A stretch of DNA of 64,000 nt from CAYWCV01 sp964629885 (GCA_964629885.1 CAZVRJ010000003.1:1-64000); one strand, 5' to 3'; counted from the first letter of the stretch, positions 1 through 9,634 are shown. Notes: generated by a model from the sequence alone, not told the origin. A program made the numbers and translations.

Positions 1-3000
1 TTAAACGATGAGCTAAAAACTTGTTGCCCTGTAGCAGATAGCGAGGCGTTACACGAGAGTTGTGTTAGCGATTGGTTATAATTCCAACCCAACTCAAGCC
101 TGTCGACTGGGATGCCGCCAATACTGCCATTTGTATAGGTGACTTCGCCAACAAACTCCGGCACACCGGCAATTCCGCTTAGCGTGGATGTCGCCTTCAA
201 GGTGCCCGTTAGTACAGGCAAATCAAATTGTTCAAAAAGCTTGCTGTAGTTCGATAAATCTAAGGAGTCTACCAGCAATGTTGCATGTACTGGCTTGTTA
301 AAGAAGAGATCATCAAATTCGTTTGGATCTCCTAGTCTGAATGGGACATCCATCGTTGCATCAAACATCACCATGCCATTTCTGTTGGCGCGAACCGTAC
401 CCACAAATATTTCATTGTCGATCGACGCATTTACGTGCACGCTATCGATCACAAGATCCTCCCAAGTCAAATCCCATAGGTCGACAAAAGCATCGAGTGT
501 AAGGTCTTCTTCAGCATACGACACAGATACATTGCCCGTCATTAACCCAGTAACAACAGGTTCCGCCATGATTGCGGTTTGCAATGCTTCCAGATTAACA
601 TTCCTAGCATCCAACCATAAAGCGGTGCTGTCTGCCGATAGGTGCCGCACATGGAATAATAGTTGCGCATCAGGTTCTGCCCTTAGTATAAGGGTATCAG
701 ATGTGGCGATATCATCTACATATATCAAGTTAAAATCTGAAACCTGTCGATAGGTTCGGGTCGGTCCACGAATATCGAACGTTTTAGTCGTTAGCAAAAT
801 CTTATCAGATTCCTTTGAATAGACTCCTGCAAGACTTATGCCCGACTCTGCCTGAACATTAAGGTCTATGCCGAACTGCCCCGATAGATCGTTGCCAACG
901 ATTTTACCACGGCTCGTAAATCGGATATCTTCAAGAAGGGTGCCATTTATATTAGGTGAGATTAATTCTAGGTCAGCCTGATAGGATGGGGCATTTTGAA
1001 TGTCCATCACATATTGGCCTACTACCCTGCTCACAAATATGCTGTCGTAGGCAATGTCATCTAAGGCAACAATAGCAACCAGTTGCGGCGACTCGGCACC
1101 TTGCTCAACGCGACCACGTATTTCGCCTTTGGCTCTGAGAATGTCGACCCCAACAAAGGGAGCCAGAGGCTGCAAGTTTTTCAGATTTAGATTGAACACC
1201 AAGTTATTGGACGGGCGAAACACGTCGTCGATGGCGAAATCTCCCTTAAACGTACCATCTGCGATCTCTGATGCCAAAGAGGCATCTTCAATGAACAACA
1301 TGTTTCGTGCAAGAACGATACTAGCATCAACCTGATCGATCCTAGTCTGGTTCACCCAGCTGCTGTCTGCCATCAGCTCAATGTTAATGTTGCGGTTCTG
1401 TTCTTTGTAGCCAATGCCAGATAGGCCCATCGTTGCATTCAGGTCCGTTATGAGCTCTTCAAACCCTACAATCTCAGACATATCCACGCTTCGGGCTGTT
1501 ATCGTGATGTCGTACACAGGTAGCTCAAAATCAAGGGAGGATGTGCCCGAAGCCATCAATCGACCCTGACCTATGGCAACAACCAATGAGTCGACATAGA
1601 GTTTATTACTGATGTTCCCAGCAACATCTATGCGGTCAATTTTCTGTCCATCAACCGAAACCTCTGTGAAGAAGCCATCAAATTTGCTCCTGAGCCCATC
1701 CATAGATATGCCCGTACCATTCGCACGCAGATTAGATTTAAACGATATTGGAATGGTTTGCGATGTGTCAAACTGCCGTAAATTTTGCACACTTGCTGTG
1801 AACTGAGCTCTCCAGTTCACGACATCCGACATGATGTTTGAAGCAAAAATTTTCCCATCGAGCCTGTTGTTTCCAGTTCGGACTTTCAAATCAATTGTTG
1901 CCTGCTTGTCGCGTTGCGTCATGTTTGCCTCAATCGATCCTGCCCTATACGTCTCGTAAACTAGGTTAGACGTCTGCAGCTTGGCATCGCCCTCGAATGC
2001 ACTTAGATCCCCAAATGGTGCCCAGCCTGCAAATTGGATGTCGGTTCCAGCGAAACGAGCATCCTCCATATCTTGTAAAAGTATATAATCGCCCATCTTG
2101 AATCCTGGCGACTTCGCCGACAGATAGGATAACCCATATAGAGAATCTCTTTGAGCCAAGTGTGCAACCACGTTTAGTATCTCAAGGCTTCCGTCATACA
2201 CATTGATCAACGTCTCAATTTTGTTCATCGAACCTTTAATTGACAGATCTACATTGAGGTTCTGAACCATTACAGGATCGATCAAGGAGTTGACATCGTC
2301 GGCTGAAAGCGGCGCTACCTTTAACTCGGCGATTACACTGTCTTGCAAGATCGAGTACGTACCTGTAACATTTGCCAGCGTTTTGCCGTACTCCAAAAGA
2401 AGAGACTCGATGCTCATAATCTCGTTATCTGCATTTGCCACCATCGAAAGTCCGATGGCGTCCGATAACATCGCATGGTTCGCCTCGAATTCAAGCGATC
2501 TCATCTGTGACACCCAGTTCACACCAGTCAAGCGATAGCTACCAACTGCGGTAATGCCTCTAATATATAGTGGATCTTGGAATGAACCTTCGAAACTGCG
2601 ATAGGTAACAGTTCCGTTGTTCAGGTAGATGTTCGGCAAAATGATGCTCCAACCTGAGCCCCCTTCAGAGGTATCGTCCGACTCTGGCAGTAAGGTGCTT
2701 AGATTGATCACTCCGGTCGAATCCTGATCAATGTTAACCCACAGGCCATCGATTTCTAGCTTCCCGATCATGATCGACTTTCTGACCATAGGCCAAAGGC
2801 TGTAATCGATGATGATGGTATCAGCACGCATTAAGGTATCAATTTTGACTAATGCGACTTGTTCTAAGCGAAGACCTCTATATAGATCCCCATGATGGCT
2901 GCCAATCGTAAGCTGTGCGCCGGTAAGATCTCCAACCGTATTTTCTATCATCGCCACAACATGGCCACGCATCCAATCAGACAACATCGCCAAGCGAAAT

Positions 3001-3083
3001 CCGCCCAATAGTACCACTAGCACGACTAAGACGATAGATATGCTTATGATCCACTTTCTATATGGTTTAGCCTGTTCTGTCAA
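1..3083 (-). CDS. tamB: TamB-like translocation/assembly protein, C-terminus beyond the window
   Basis: This reading frame stays open from position 3083 to the window edge, so about 1027 codons are present and the 3' end is missing. It starts with TTG, which overlaps the TGA of the upstream barrel gene; a stop lies just upstream in this frame, and the first internal ATG would remove the membrane anchor. The N-terminus has one transmembrane helix (about residues 10-32, ISISIVLVVLVVLLGGFRL). It is followed by the segment LTGAQLTIGSHHGDLYRGLR, which matches the N-terminal pattern of AsmA/TamB proteins. The rest looks like repetitive beta structure, as expected for a periplasm-spanning lipid-conducting groove. 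The conserved TamB C-terminal domain is off the window. Placement directly after a BamA/TamA-like gene supports a TamA-TamB pair. A different AsmA-family member remains possible. Confidence 0.8.
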   Translation of the reverse strand, partial: MTEQAKPYRKWIISISIVLVVLVVLLGGFRLAMLSDWMRGHVVAMIENTVGDLTGAQLTIGSHHGDLYRGLRLEQVALVKIDTLMRADTIIIDYSLWPMVRKSIMIGKLEIDGLWVNIDQDSTGVINLSTLLPESDDTSEGGSGWSIILPNIYLNNGTVTYRSFEGSFQDPLYIRGITAVGSYRLTGVNWVSQMRSLEFEANHAMLSDAIGLSMVANADNEIMSIESLLLEYGKTLANVTGTYSILQDSVIAELKVAPLSADDVNSLIDPVMVQNLNVDLSIKGSMNKIETLINVYDGSLEILNVVAHLAQRDSLYGLSYLSAKSPGFKMGDYILLQDMEDARFAGTDIQFAGWAPFGDLSAFEGDAKLQTSNLVYETYRAGSIEANMTQRDKQATIDLKVRTGNNRLDGKIFASNIMSDVVNWRAQFTASVQNLRQFDTSQTIPISFKSNLRANGTGISMDGLRSKFDGFFTEVSVDGQKIDRIDVAGNISNKLYVDSLVVAIGQGRLMASGTSSLDFELPVYDITITARSVDMSEIVGFEELITDLNATMGLSGIGYKEQNRNINIELMADSSWVNQTRIDQVDASIVLARNMLFIEDASLASEIADGTFKGDFAIDDVFRPSNNLVFNLNLKNLQPLAPFVGVDILRAKGEIRGRVEQGAESPQLVAIVALDDIAYDSIFVSRVVGQYVMDIQNAPSYQADLELISPNINGTLLEDIRFTSRGKIVGNDLSGQFGIDLNVQAESGISLAGVYSKESDKILLTTKTFDIRGPTRTYRQVSDFNLIYVDDIATSDTLILRAEPDAQLLFHVRHLSADSTALWLDARNVNLEALQTAIMAEPVVTGLMTGNVSVSYAEEDLTLDAFVDLWDLTWEDLVIDSVHVNASIDNEIFVGTVRANRNGMVMFDATMDVPFRLGDPNEFDDLFFNKPVHATLLVDSLDLSNYSKLFEQFDLPVLTGTLKATSTLSGIAGVPEFVGEVTYTNGSIGGIPVDRLELGWNYNQSLTQLSCNASLSATGQQVFSSSF

Positions 3084-5011
3084 AATGATTGTCCTAGGCT
3101 AAAATGAAATCCCCAACGATCTAGCGGTTTCCCGTAATTCACACCATTTAGAATATTGATGTCGTCGTCGTTGGGATTAACTTTATATGCGATGTCGAAC
3201 CGCACGGGACCAACGGGGGTTATGTAGAATAATCCACCACCGACCCCTAGCTGCATAGCCCTATCATCACTATTGGGAAAGCCGGGCCATTTATTCCATA
3301 TTTGGCCAGAGTCGACAAACGTACTTATACCAAACTTCGGAATTAAGCGATCTAAACCGATTCGTGCCTCTGCGTTAAACTGCATTAAATAGCGTCCACC
3401 GGTGGGTACATAGCGATCGAATTCCCCTTCATCATCGAATAGAGGTCGCTTGGGTCCAAGTTGGTTTTCGTACCAGCCACGAACGGAGCCATACCCGCCT
3501 GAGTAAAAGAGAATACTCGGCGGCAAACTGTCGGCCATAGCACCGAGGAGAAATCCACTAACGCCTCGCAAGGCGATCTGGATCTTGGGAGTTACATCGA
3601 TGTATCTACGTGCGTCCAGAAACAGTTTTTGGTACTTGTAGTCGCCTAAATTAAAAAAGCCAGACAGCTCAAGAGACGGACGAATAACCCATCCACGTTG
3701 TACGGTGAATAATTCATCGGCATAAAGAGCACTAAGCTCCAATGCCGAAATGGTGTACTGCCTAACATCGTCGGGTAGAGTTGCCCTTTCGTTGTACACA
3801 TCGAGTTTGTTGCCAGAAAATGTGTATGCCAAAGTAGAAGTAAACTTGTAGCCGTACTGATAGATATAGGTGTTTCGAATGCCACCCCTACGAAGTCGAT
3901 AAGCCTGTTCAAGACGCCTTTCGGCAAATGGGGATATAACCAAAGAACTGTTTGTGTTCCCCACATAAGGGAAGGTGTAGTCAATATTTGCGCGCTGACT
4001 AATGAATGTAACCCTGCCACTTACACCAAAGTTGTGCATCAAACCGAACGGGTTTCTGTGGGTCCACGACACCTGGGTACGTAAAAGCTCCCTATTACCA
4101 ACTCCAGCCAACACTTCAAGCTTGCGCAAAGGGTGCTCGCGCATGCGAATGCTGACGGTCACAGTCGAATCGACGGGCTGCTCGGGTAGGCCGACGGTTA
4201 CAAATCGAATCAGGTGATGCGAATACAATTGTAGTTGTGCATTATCAAGACGCCGCTGGCTAAAGGGGTCTCCCTGTTTCAATCCAGCTTCCTTCAAAAT
4301 TCGCGCCTCTGGGGCAGTCGTATTCCCCTCTACTAAAATGGAATCAAAGTGTGTCTCAGGACCCGGTTTAATGGTGAATTCTAGGTTAGCCGTATTCCTA
4401 GTTGAATCAACTTCCGATTTGATTGTCGTTTGCGAAAAAGCATATCCTCTGTTTCTCGCAGCCGAATTTAGGTGGCCAGCTGACTCTGGCTCTAGAATGG
4501 GTTCGTAACGTATGCCTTCTTTTAAAGGCATCCGTTTCATGGCTCTTTGGAAGTCGTTGCTGTTCTGTAATTTTTCAGCAGTAAGCGAATCCGTATCCCA
4601 AACGATGTTAATGTGGTCAGTTTGGAGAAAAGGTCCCTCAAGAATCGTGAACTTCACCTTGCGCTGCCACGACTTTCGTCCATCTAATATTTCGTAGCTG
4701 ATCACTGGTTGCGTAAATCCGCGTCTGCGGTAGAACCGCTCTATGCGAATGGCATCACGCTGAATTTCGTCGTCTTCGAGGAACCAGCGTTGCTTCTTCT
4801 TCATACGAATACGCTGAAACACACCTGGTTGCTCGGTGGCAATAACATTGCGAAGAACTACTTCTGAGTAGGTGTGGTTGCCTTCGAACAGTACATGACT
4901 TACTTGGATGCGGTCGCGTGGACTAGGCACTGAGGAATCTTGCGAGTTGGCGTTTCCTACCAAGGCAAGGATGATTCCGGTGAGGATGATGAAATAGCGT
5001 TTGAACATCAC
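3080..5011 (-). CDS. BamA/TamA-family outer membrane protein (POTRA plus beta-barrel)
   Basis: The 643-residue product begins with a signal peptide (residues 1-23, ending NANSQ) and has no lipobox cysteine. Residues about 30-290 look like POTRA repeats, for example VLFEGNHTYSEVVLRNVI and FDSILVEGNTTAPEARIL. The C-terminal half is a 16-strand-type surface antigen (D15) barrel. It contains GGYGSVRGWYENQLG, the equivalent of the conserved VRGF/Y loop-6 motif, and ends in phenylalanine (HFSLGQSF), a typical beta-signal. The family inserts or moves proteins and lipids across the outer membrane. The downstream gene overlaps it by four bases and is TamB-like, so TamA is more likely than BamA, and the number of POTRA units (about three) agrees. 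It lies 57 bases downstream of the metal transporter operon on the same strand and may share its transcript. Confidence 0.85.
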   Translation of the reverse strand: MMFKRYFIILTGIILALVGNANSQDSSVPSPRDRIQVSHVLFEGNHTYSEVVLRNVIATEQPGVFQRIRMKKKQRWFLEDDEIQRDAIRIERFYRRRGFTQPVISYEILDGRKSWQRKVKFTILEGPFLQTDHINIVWDTDSLTAEKLQNSNDFQRAMKRMPLKEGIRYEPILEPESAGHLNSAARNRGYAFSQTTIKSEVDSTRNTANLEFTIKPGPETHFDSILVEGNTTAPEARILKEAGLKQGDPFSQRRLDNAQLQLYSHHLIRFVTVGLPEQPVDSTVTVSIRMREHPLRKLEVLAGVGNRELLRTQVSWTHRNPFGLMHNFGVSGRVTFISQRANIDYTFPYVGNTNSSLVISPFAERRLEQAYRLRRGGIRNTYIYQYGYKFTSTLAYTFSGNKLDVYNERATLPDDVRQYTISALELSALYADELFTVQRGWVIRPSLELSGFFNLGDYKYQKLFLDARRYIDVTPKIQIALRGVSGFLLGAMADSLPPSILFYSGGYGSVRGWYENQLGPKRPLFDDEGEFDRYVPTGGRYLMQFNAEARIGLDRLIPKFGISTFVDSGQIWNKWPGFPNSDDRAMQLGVGGGLFYITPVGPVRFDIAYKVNPNDDDINILNGVNYGKPLDRWGFHFSLGQSF

Positions 5012-5068
5012 GCGTCTAGGTGCTTGTACGGACGGCGCTTAGGAAAAGTAGTAAATATCAGATGTGGA

Positions 5069-5911
5069 TCATTGTGGGGTGAGCCGAGAACGCATTGTGC
5101 TCAGGCCAAAGAGCAATCCAGAGCCTGCAGCCATAGAGCCTGCTATTGAAGTGTCGAGGCCTGCGGCGATCACCAACCCGATGAGGGCCGAAAGTACAGC
5201 GATAATTACACTCATAACGATCATGCCGTGAACGGTATTGCTTAGTAGCCTTCCGGCAGCCGGTGGCACGATAAGGAATGCCACAACCAGAATGGCTCCA
5301 ACACTTTCGAATGCTGCAACTGTGGCCAATGCCACCCCAGTCATGTAAGCAAGGTGCACCCCTTTTGTAGGCACTCCTGTTACCTGTGCAAAGGCTTTGT
5401 CGAAACTACTTACTGTCAATTCTTTATACATAAGCAATATGATCCCCAAGTTCACTATCAATGCCATTCCTAATAACCAAGCAGCTCGTGGTCCCATATT
5501 TACTCCAGCCACATCAAATTGTTGCCACGGTGCGTAAACCAATTCACCGTACAGAACACAATCCAAATCTAAATCGATATGCCCAGCATAGGCTGATATT
5601 AGTATTACACCAATGGCAAACATTGTTGTGAATACAATACCCATACTGGCATCTTCCCTGAGGCGCCCCCTTCGACCTATTCTCTCGGTCGCCCAGACTA
5701 AAACCAATGCGAAAACTGCAGCAAAGGGTAGCATTATCCAAGTATCACGACTTCCCGATAGGATAAATGCCACAGCAATTCCAGGCAAAACCGCATGCGA
5801 CATTGCGTCGCCCATTAATGGCTGCCGATTCAACTGAAGGAAACTACCAGCTAAAGCACAGGTCACTGCTACCAGTACTGCAATGATCACAATCCATAGC
5901 AATGCACTCAT
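5069..5911 (-). CDS. Mn/Zn/Fe-type ABC transporter permease, second subunit
   Basis: This 280-residue polytopic membrane protein belongs to the ABC-3 permease family (ZnuB/MntB/SitC/SitD). The hallmark segment near the N-terminus reads LNRQPLMGDAMSHAVLPGIA, and the C-terminal half contains ESVGAILVVAFLIVPPAAGR, both typical of the family. It should form the membrane channel for a divalent metal together with the upstream permease and ATPase. The start codon overlaps the stop of the upstream permease by four bases, which implies translational coupling. Unlike that upstream permease it has no C-terminal extension, so the transporter is probably a heterodimer like SitC-SitD or MntC-MntD. Which metal is carried cannot be read from this sequence alone. 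Confidence 0.93.
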   Translation of the reverse strand: MSALLWIVIIAVLVAVTCALAGSFLQLNRQPLMGDAMSHAVLPGIAVAFILSGSRDTWIMLPFAAVFALVLVWATERIGRRGRLREDASMGIVFTTMFAIGVILISAYAGHIDLDLDCVLYGELVYAPWQQFDVAGVNMGPRAAWLLGMALIVNLGIILLMYKELTVSSFDKAFAQVTGVPTKGVHLAYMTGVALATVAAFESVGAILVVAFLIVPPAAGRLLSNTVHGMIVMSVIIAVLSALIGLVIAAGLDTSIAGSMAAGSGLLFGLSTMRSRLTPQ

Positions 5912-7215
5912 GCTTCATCCTCCGTTCCGTATGGAATCCTCGATTTGTGTGGATCAGCCTCAGGGTATCCAAGTTTGATAGCCAATTGAGCCTCAATTTC
6001 AGGAGTGATGATGTGCTCCATACTGTCGGCATCTTCATGTACGTGATCGTCGGCAATGGCCAAAAGCTCGGTGAGGTAGGTTTCCCAAAGTCGGTGAACC
6101 CGCACGAGTCGCCTTGCTTCGTCTCTACCAAGCTTAGCCAGCCTCCAGTGCCCTGGATGATCTTCCAGCCGTTTAATCCACCCACGAATAACGAGACGCT
6201 GCAAGGTGGCTTCTAGCTTTGTTGGGGCAGTTGGACGCCATTCCGCAATTTGGGCTAACGTAAATCCAGGTTTGTCGAAATTGTTCTCGCGCATCATCCA
6301 CATGGTTTTGACCAAGTGATCTTCGTCAATTCGCCGCGATTGAGCTCTTTGTCTGTAGAATCTGCTCAATGCCCCATAATTTGGGGCGAAAATCATGGAG
6401 ATAAATAACAAAATGGATGCCGCCACAACCATCCAGGGTCCCGTTGGCATGCGTGGTGCCATATAGCTGATAAGGCTGCCAATTACTGCAGCACTCGCTC
6501 CAAATACACCGGAAATGACTAGCATGGTACTGAGACGATCGGTCCAATATCTGGCCGTTGCAGCTGGGATAATCAATACAGCTGCCATCAAAATTACACC
6601 AACCGCTTGTAGTCCCGTCGTAAGCACCACCACCAACAGCGCTGTTTCGATGTAACGAATTATCGGTCGATCATAGCCTAGACTGCGGGCAAATTGGGGG
6701 TCAAATGTGCGAACCCGAAGCTCTTTAAATGAAAACCTGACCGTAAACAAAACGAGGATACAGACTATACTTAAAAATATGACATCACCCGGCATCAATG
6801 AGGCTGCCTGCCCAAAGAGAAACTTGTCAAGTCCGCTTTGATTGCCGGATTCTTGGGCTTGGACAATGCCAAGCAGCATCACCCCAATGCCAAAGAAAAC
6901 CGATAAGATTACACCGACTGCCGTGTCGGCCGTCAACGTTGTTTTTCTAGTGATGAGATCCATACACCACAGGCTTATCCAGCCAGCAATGACAGATCCA
7001 AGGAAAAGCACCCAAGGATCTTTGTCGCCAGTGACCATATAGGCCAGTATGACGCCCGGCAAAATGGCGTGAGCAATACCGTCGCCGATCAACGCTTTTC
7101 GTTGTAACAGGGTAAAAGAGCCAACGACACCGGCAGTGATGCCAATAAGCATGGTACCAGCAATTACCATGAGCAGGTTCGGATCGGTCAATATGTAAAG
7201 CCAATTGTCAGCCAC
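5908..7215 (-). CDS. Metal ABC permease fused to a DtxR/MntR-type regulator domain
   Basis: The first 280 or so of 435 residues form an ABC-3 metal permease (LQRKALIGDGIAHAILPGVI, then AVGVILMAAVLIIPAATARY). After the last helix comes a soluble tail of about 145 residues. Residues about 295-365 resemble a winged helix (TLAQIAEWRPTAPTKLEATL, RGWIKRLEDHPGHWRLAKLG). Residues about 365-425 match the DtxR/MntR dimerisation and metal-binding domain: His374 in RVHRLWE, then HEDADSMEH with Asp397, Glu400 and His401, and a final DPHKSRIP resembling the family's PHGxPIP motif. These are the positions that bind Mn or Fe in MntR/DtxR. I infer that the tail senses cytoplasmic metal and gates transport, or represses the operon from the membrane. 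Such fusions occur in some Bacteroidota. The gene overlaps both neighbours. Confidence 0.9.
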   Translation of the reverse strand: MADNWLYILTDPNLLMVIAGTMLIGITAGVVGSFTLLQRKALIGDGIAHAILPGVILAYMVTGDKDPWVLFLGSVIAGWISLWCMDLITRKTTLTADTAVGVILSVFFGIGVMLLGIVQAQESGNQSGLDKFLFGQAASLMPGDVIFLSIVCILVLFTVRFSFKELRVRTFDPQFARSLGYDRPIIRYIETALLVVVLTTGLQAVGVILMAAVLIIPAATARYWTDRLSTMLVISGVFGASAAVIGSLISYMAPRMPTGPWMVVAASILLFISMIFAPNYGALSRFYRQRAQSRRIDEDHLVKTMWMMRENNFDKPGFTLAQIAEWRPTAPTKLEATLQRLVIRGWIKRLEDHPGHWRLAKLGRDEARRLVRVHRLWETYLTELLAIADDHVHEDADSMEHIITPEIEAQLAIKLGYPEADPHKSRIPYGTEDEA

Positions 7216-8005
7216 GACGATCGTGCCTTATCAATCCGGTTTCTTTCGACAATTCAGCCACCTTCGAGAGAATGTTCAGCTGCCCCCCGTATGTGCGCGA
7301 TAGATTGTCGCTGTTGAAAACTTCGTCTGTCGGACCCGATGCCACCTTGCGCATGTTAATCATTACCACCCAGTCGAAGCGCTCTTGGACGGTCTGAAGA
7401 TCGTGGTGTACCAAGAGCACTGTTTTACCTGTATCACGGATTTCATGTAGCAGGCTGATGATACGTTCCTCGGTAGCTACGTCAACACCGGCGAATGGCT
7501 CATCCATCAAGTATAAGTCGGCCTGTTGGGCTAATGCACGTGCCAAAAAGACCCTCTGTTGCTGACCACCCGATAGCTGTGAAATCTGCCGCTCGGTGTA
7601 TGCTTCCATCCCGACGCGCTCGAGTGCCTCCATGGCAATCTCGCGATCTACACGACCTGGGCGACGAAACAACGGTAGGCGCCCATATCGCCCCATAAGC
7701 GCTACATCCATGACGGTAACCGGAAAGGTCCAGTCTACCGATTCACGCTGTGGCACATAGGCAACCCTATCGCGTACTTTATCGATCGACTGGCCAAAAA
7801 CTCGTACCTCGCCCGATGCTAAGGGTACAAGCCCCATCACTGCTTTCAGCAGAGTTGTCTTACCGGCACCGTTGGGACCAATAATGGCAACCAAGTGGCC
7901 CGCAGGAAGCTGACAGTCGACGTCCCAAAGCACGGGTCGTTTATCATAGGCAACCGTTAGATCGTGGATGTCGATGGGATAATCGCTGGTAGAATTATAT
8001 TTCAT
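7208..8005 (-). CDS. Metal ABC transporter ATP-binding protein
   Basis: This is a 265-residue ABC ATPase of the ZnuC/MntA/SitB type that powers divalent metal import. Visible motifs in order are Walker A GPNGAGKTTL (about residues 43-52), a Q-loop in YVPQRESVDWTFPVTV, the signature LSGGQQQRVFLARALAQQ, Walker B LYLMDEPFAGVD, and the switch histidine in VLLVHHDL. The phrase QRESVDWxFPVTVxDVxLMGRYG is characteristic of the manganese/iron/zinc branch. Its start overlaps the binding-protein gene by four bases and its end overlaps the fused permease by eight bases, so the cluster is one translationally coupled operon. Length is normal for the family. Confidence 0.95.
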   Translation of the reverse strand: MKYNSTSDYPIDIHDLTVAYDKRPVLWDVDCQLPAGHLVAIIGPNGAGKTTLLKAVMGLVPLASGEVRVFGQSIDKVRDRVAYVPQRESVDWTFPVTVMDVALMGRYGRLPLFRRPGRVDREIAMEALERVGMEAYTERQISQLSGGQQQRVFLARALAQQADLYLMDEPFAGVDVATEERIISLLHEIRDTGKTVLLVHHDLQTVQERFDWVVMINMRKVASGPTDEVFNSDNLSRTYGGQLNILSKVAELSKETGLIRHDRRG

Positions 8006-8907
8006 AGAGTTCCGCCTAATGCCCTGACAATCGTGTTCATATTATGACGCACCATGCCGACATATGTTGCGCCAGGCTCGTCTTCGCCTCCTAGAGAATC
8101 GCTGTAAAGAAGACCGCCTTCCATCACGGTGTGTCCTCGCTGGCGCGCACCGGCAATGACCGATTCAACCGATCTTGGTGGAATCCCAGATTCGACGAAA
8201 ACTGCTGGTATGCGGTTTTCGACCACAAAGGTAACCAACGAGGATACATCACGCACACCGTACTCGCTCACAGTGCTGATACCTTGCAAACCACGTACTT
8301 CAATTCCATAGGCACGGCCGAAATAACCGAAGGCATCGTGTGCTGTGATCAATATTCGGGAATCGGCAGGAATTGTAGCAACAGCCCGTACAACCTCGTT
8401 GTGAAGACTATCGAGTTCTGCCGACAATTTGGAAGCTCGATTTCGATACGAATCGGCATTTGGCTTATCAAACTCAGCAAGTGTCTCACCCAAACCAAGA
8501 ACCACCTTCGACCAAATTGATACGTCGAACCAAATGTGTGGATCAATAACATTACCGCCATCGTCGGACAACAACAGCAATTCGGCAGGTAGCACGTCGG
8601 CGGCGGGAAATGCGCGTCCTGGCATTTTATCGAGTATTTCTGATAGCTTGCCTTCAAGATGCAAGCCATTATATAGTATAAGGTCAGCATCCTCAAGCCT
8701 TCGGATATCGCTGAAACGAGCCTTGTACAAGTGAGGGTCTGTGCCGGCACCCATCAATGCCTCTACCCTGAGATCATCGCCCGCAATGGTGCGAACTGCA
8801 TCGGCCAAGATGTTGGTGGTGACCAAAACCATTGGCCTGTTGTCATCGATGGTACTCGAGCAACCGATCGATATCAGAACAAGTAATACAACAGCAATCC
8901 ATTTCAT
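8002..8907 (-). CDS. Metal ABC transporter substrate-binding lipoprotein (ZnuA/MntC/TroA family)
   Basis: The 301-residue protein starts with a lipoprotein signal peptide whose lipobox ends at Cys16 (LISIGC). It is a cluster A-I metal-binding protein: the metal-site histidines lie in GTDPHLYKARFSD and in DPHIWFDVSIW, further residues in ITAHDAFGYFGRAYG, and an acidic ligand lies in AVFVESGIPPRS. It captures Mn, Zn or Fe in the periplasm and delivers it to the permeases encoded downstream. There is no long histidine-rich loop of the kind found in many high-affinity zinc proteins (ZnuA), which slightly favours manganese or iron. The ATG overlaps the TAA stop of the upstream VanX-like gene by one base. 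Confidence 0.93.
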   Translation of the reverse strand: MKWIAVVLLVLISIGCSSTIDDNRPMVLVTTNILADAVRTIAGDDLRVEALMGAGTDPHLYKARFSDIRRLEDADLILYNGLHLEGKLSEILDKMPGRAFPAADVLPAELLLLSDDGGNVIDPHIWFDVSIWSKVVLGLGETLAEFDKPNADSYRNRASKLSAELDSLHNEVVRAVATIPADSRILITAHDAFGYFGRAYGIEVRGLQGISTVSEYGVRDVSSLVTFVVENRIPAVFVESGIPPRSVESVIAGARQRGHTVMEGGLLYSDSLGGEDEPGATYVGMVRHNMNTIVRALGGTL

Positions 8908-9578
8908 TATTGCAGGGGGTATGCTTCCCAGTTAGGTCCGTCGAAATGCCACCACTCCGTGCGAATTGGTGTGAAACCGTGTTTTGCCATGGCCTCGGCA
9001 AGGATTCTTACGTTCGATCTGTGAAGATCAGACATCTCCGGATCATCGGGGTGTGCACGCTCGCTGAAATCGTCGTAATCGGTTGGCATATCAACCGCGG
9101 CCCCGTCAAGAGCGATGAGTGTCAAGTCGACTGCGGCGCCACGATTGTGCTTGGATCCACGAATAGGCTTTCCTTTTTCGTCAAACACCGGCTCAGCCAC
9201 ATAGTCGGGATTTGGAACTACCTCGAAAAGCCGTTGCTGTACGGCAATTGGGCGATAGCAATCGAAAATCTTTAATCTGTATCCCTGTTCTTTTAGATCG
9301 GCATGCACAGCGACCAACGCATCTGCCACTGGTTTACGCAAAAGGCAACGGGCTTCATTTGCATTGTAGACAGCTTTACCGGTAAAATTGTTGTCGGTAG
9401 CATATCGGATGTCGAGTTCGAACGTCGGGTCAAGCGTGAGTATGTCGACTAGCTCTTGGTATGCAACGTTCTCGCCGTTGACGTTGGAATTGACCAAGCC
9501 ATTTTGTTCTGTTGTTGACATAGTGCAGGAACTTGTGAAAAGCGCCACAGCCATAAATGGGATCACGAGTTTATTCAT
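8907..9578 (-). CDS. VanX-like D-alanyl-D-alanine dipeptidase (M15D), probable lipoprotein
   Basis: This 223-residue protein carries the zinc and catalytic signature of peptidase M15D: the FDCYRPIAVQQRLF arginine region, SKHNRGAAVDLTLI (first His and Asp ligands) and EWWHFDGP (catalytic Glu and last His ligand). These enzymes split D-Ala-D-Ala. In bacteria without vancomycin clusters they recycle peptidoglycan dipeptides or use them as food (DdpX). An export signal with a weak lipobox ends at Cys18 (FTSSC), so the protein is probably periplasmic and lipid-anchored. It is the first gene of the metal-uptake run and ends on the first base of the binding-protein gene. No vanH or vanA ligase is present, so resistance is not implied. 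The mature enzyme needs zinc, which may explain the link with a metal importer. Confidence 0.88.
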   Translation of the reverse strand: MNKLVIPFMAVALFTSSCTMSTTEQNGLVNSNVNGENVAYQELVDILTLDPTFELDIRYATDNNFTGKAVYNANEARCLLRKPVADALVAVHADLKEQGYRLKIFDCYRPIAVQQRLFEVVPNPDYVAEPVFDEKGKPIRGSKHNRGAAVDLTLIALDGAAVDMPTDYDDFSERAHPDDPEMSDLHRSNVRILAEAMAKHGFTPIRTEWWHFDGPNWEAYPLQ

Positions 9579-9634
9579 ATCTCGAAGATAAGATTTTTGG
9601 CGATTCGGGAGACGACTTCATCATTCCTTAACGT

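Noticed and set aside
8907..9578. Vancomycin resistance cluster
   Set aside because: Only the VanX-like dipeptidase is present; no VanA/VanH-type genes, and the fold is common in susceptible bacteria.
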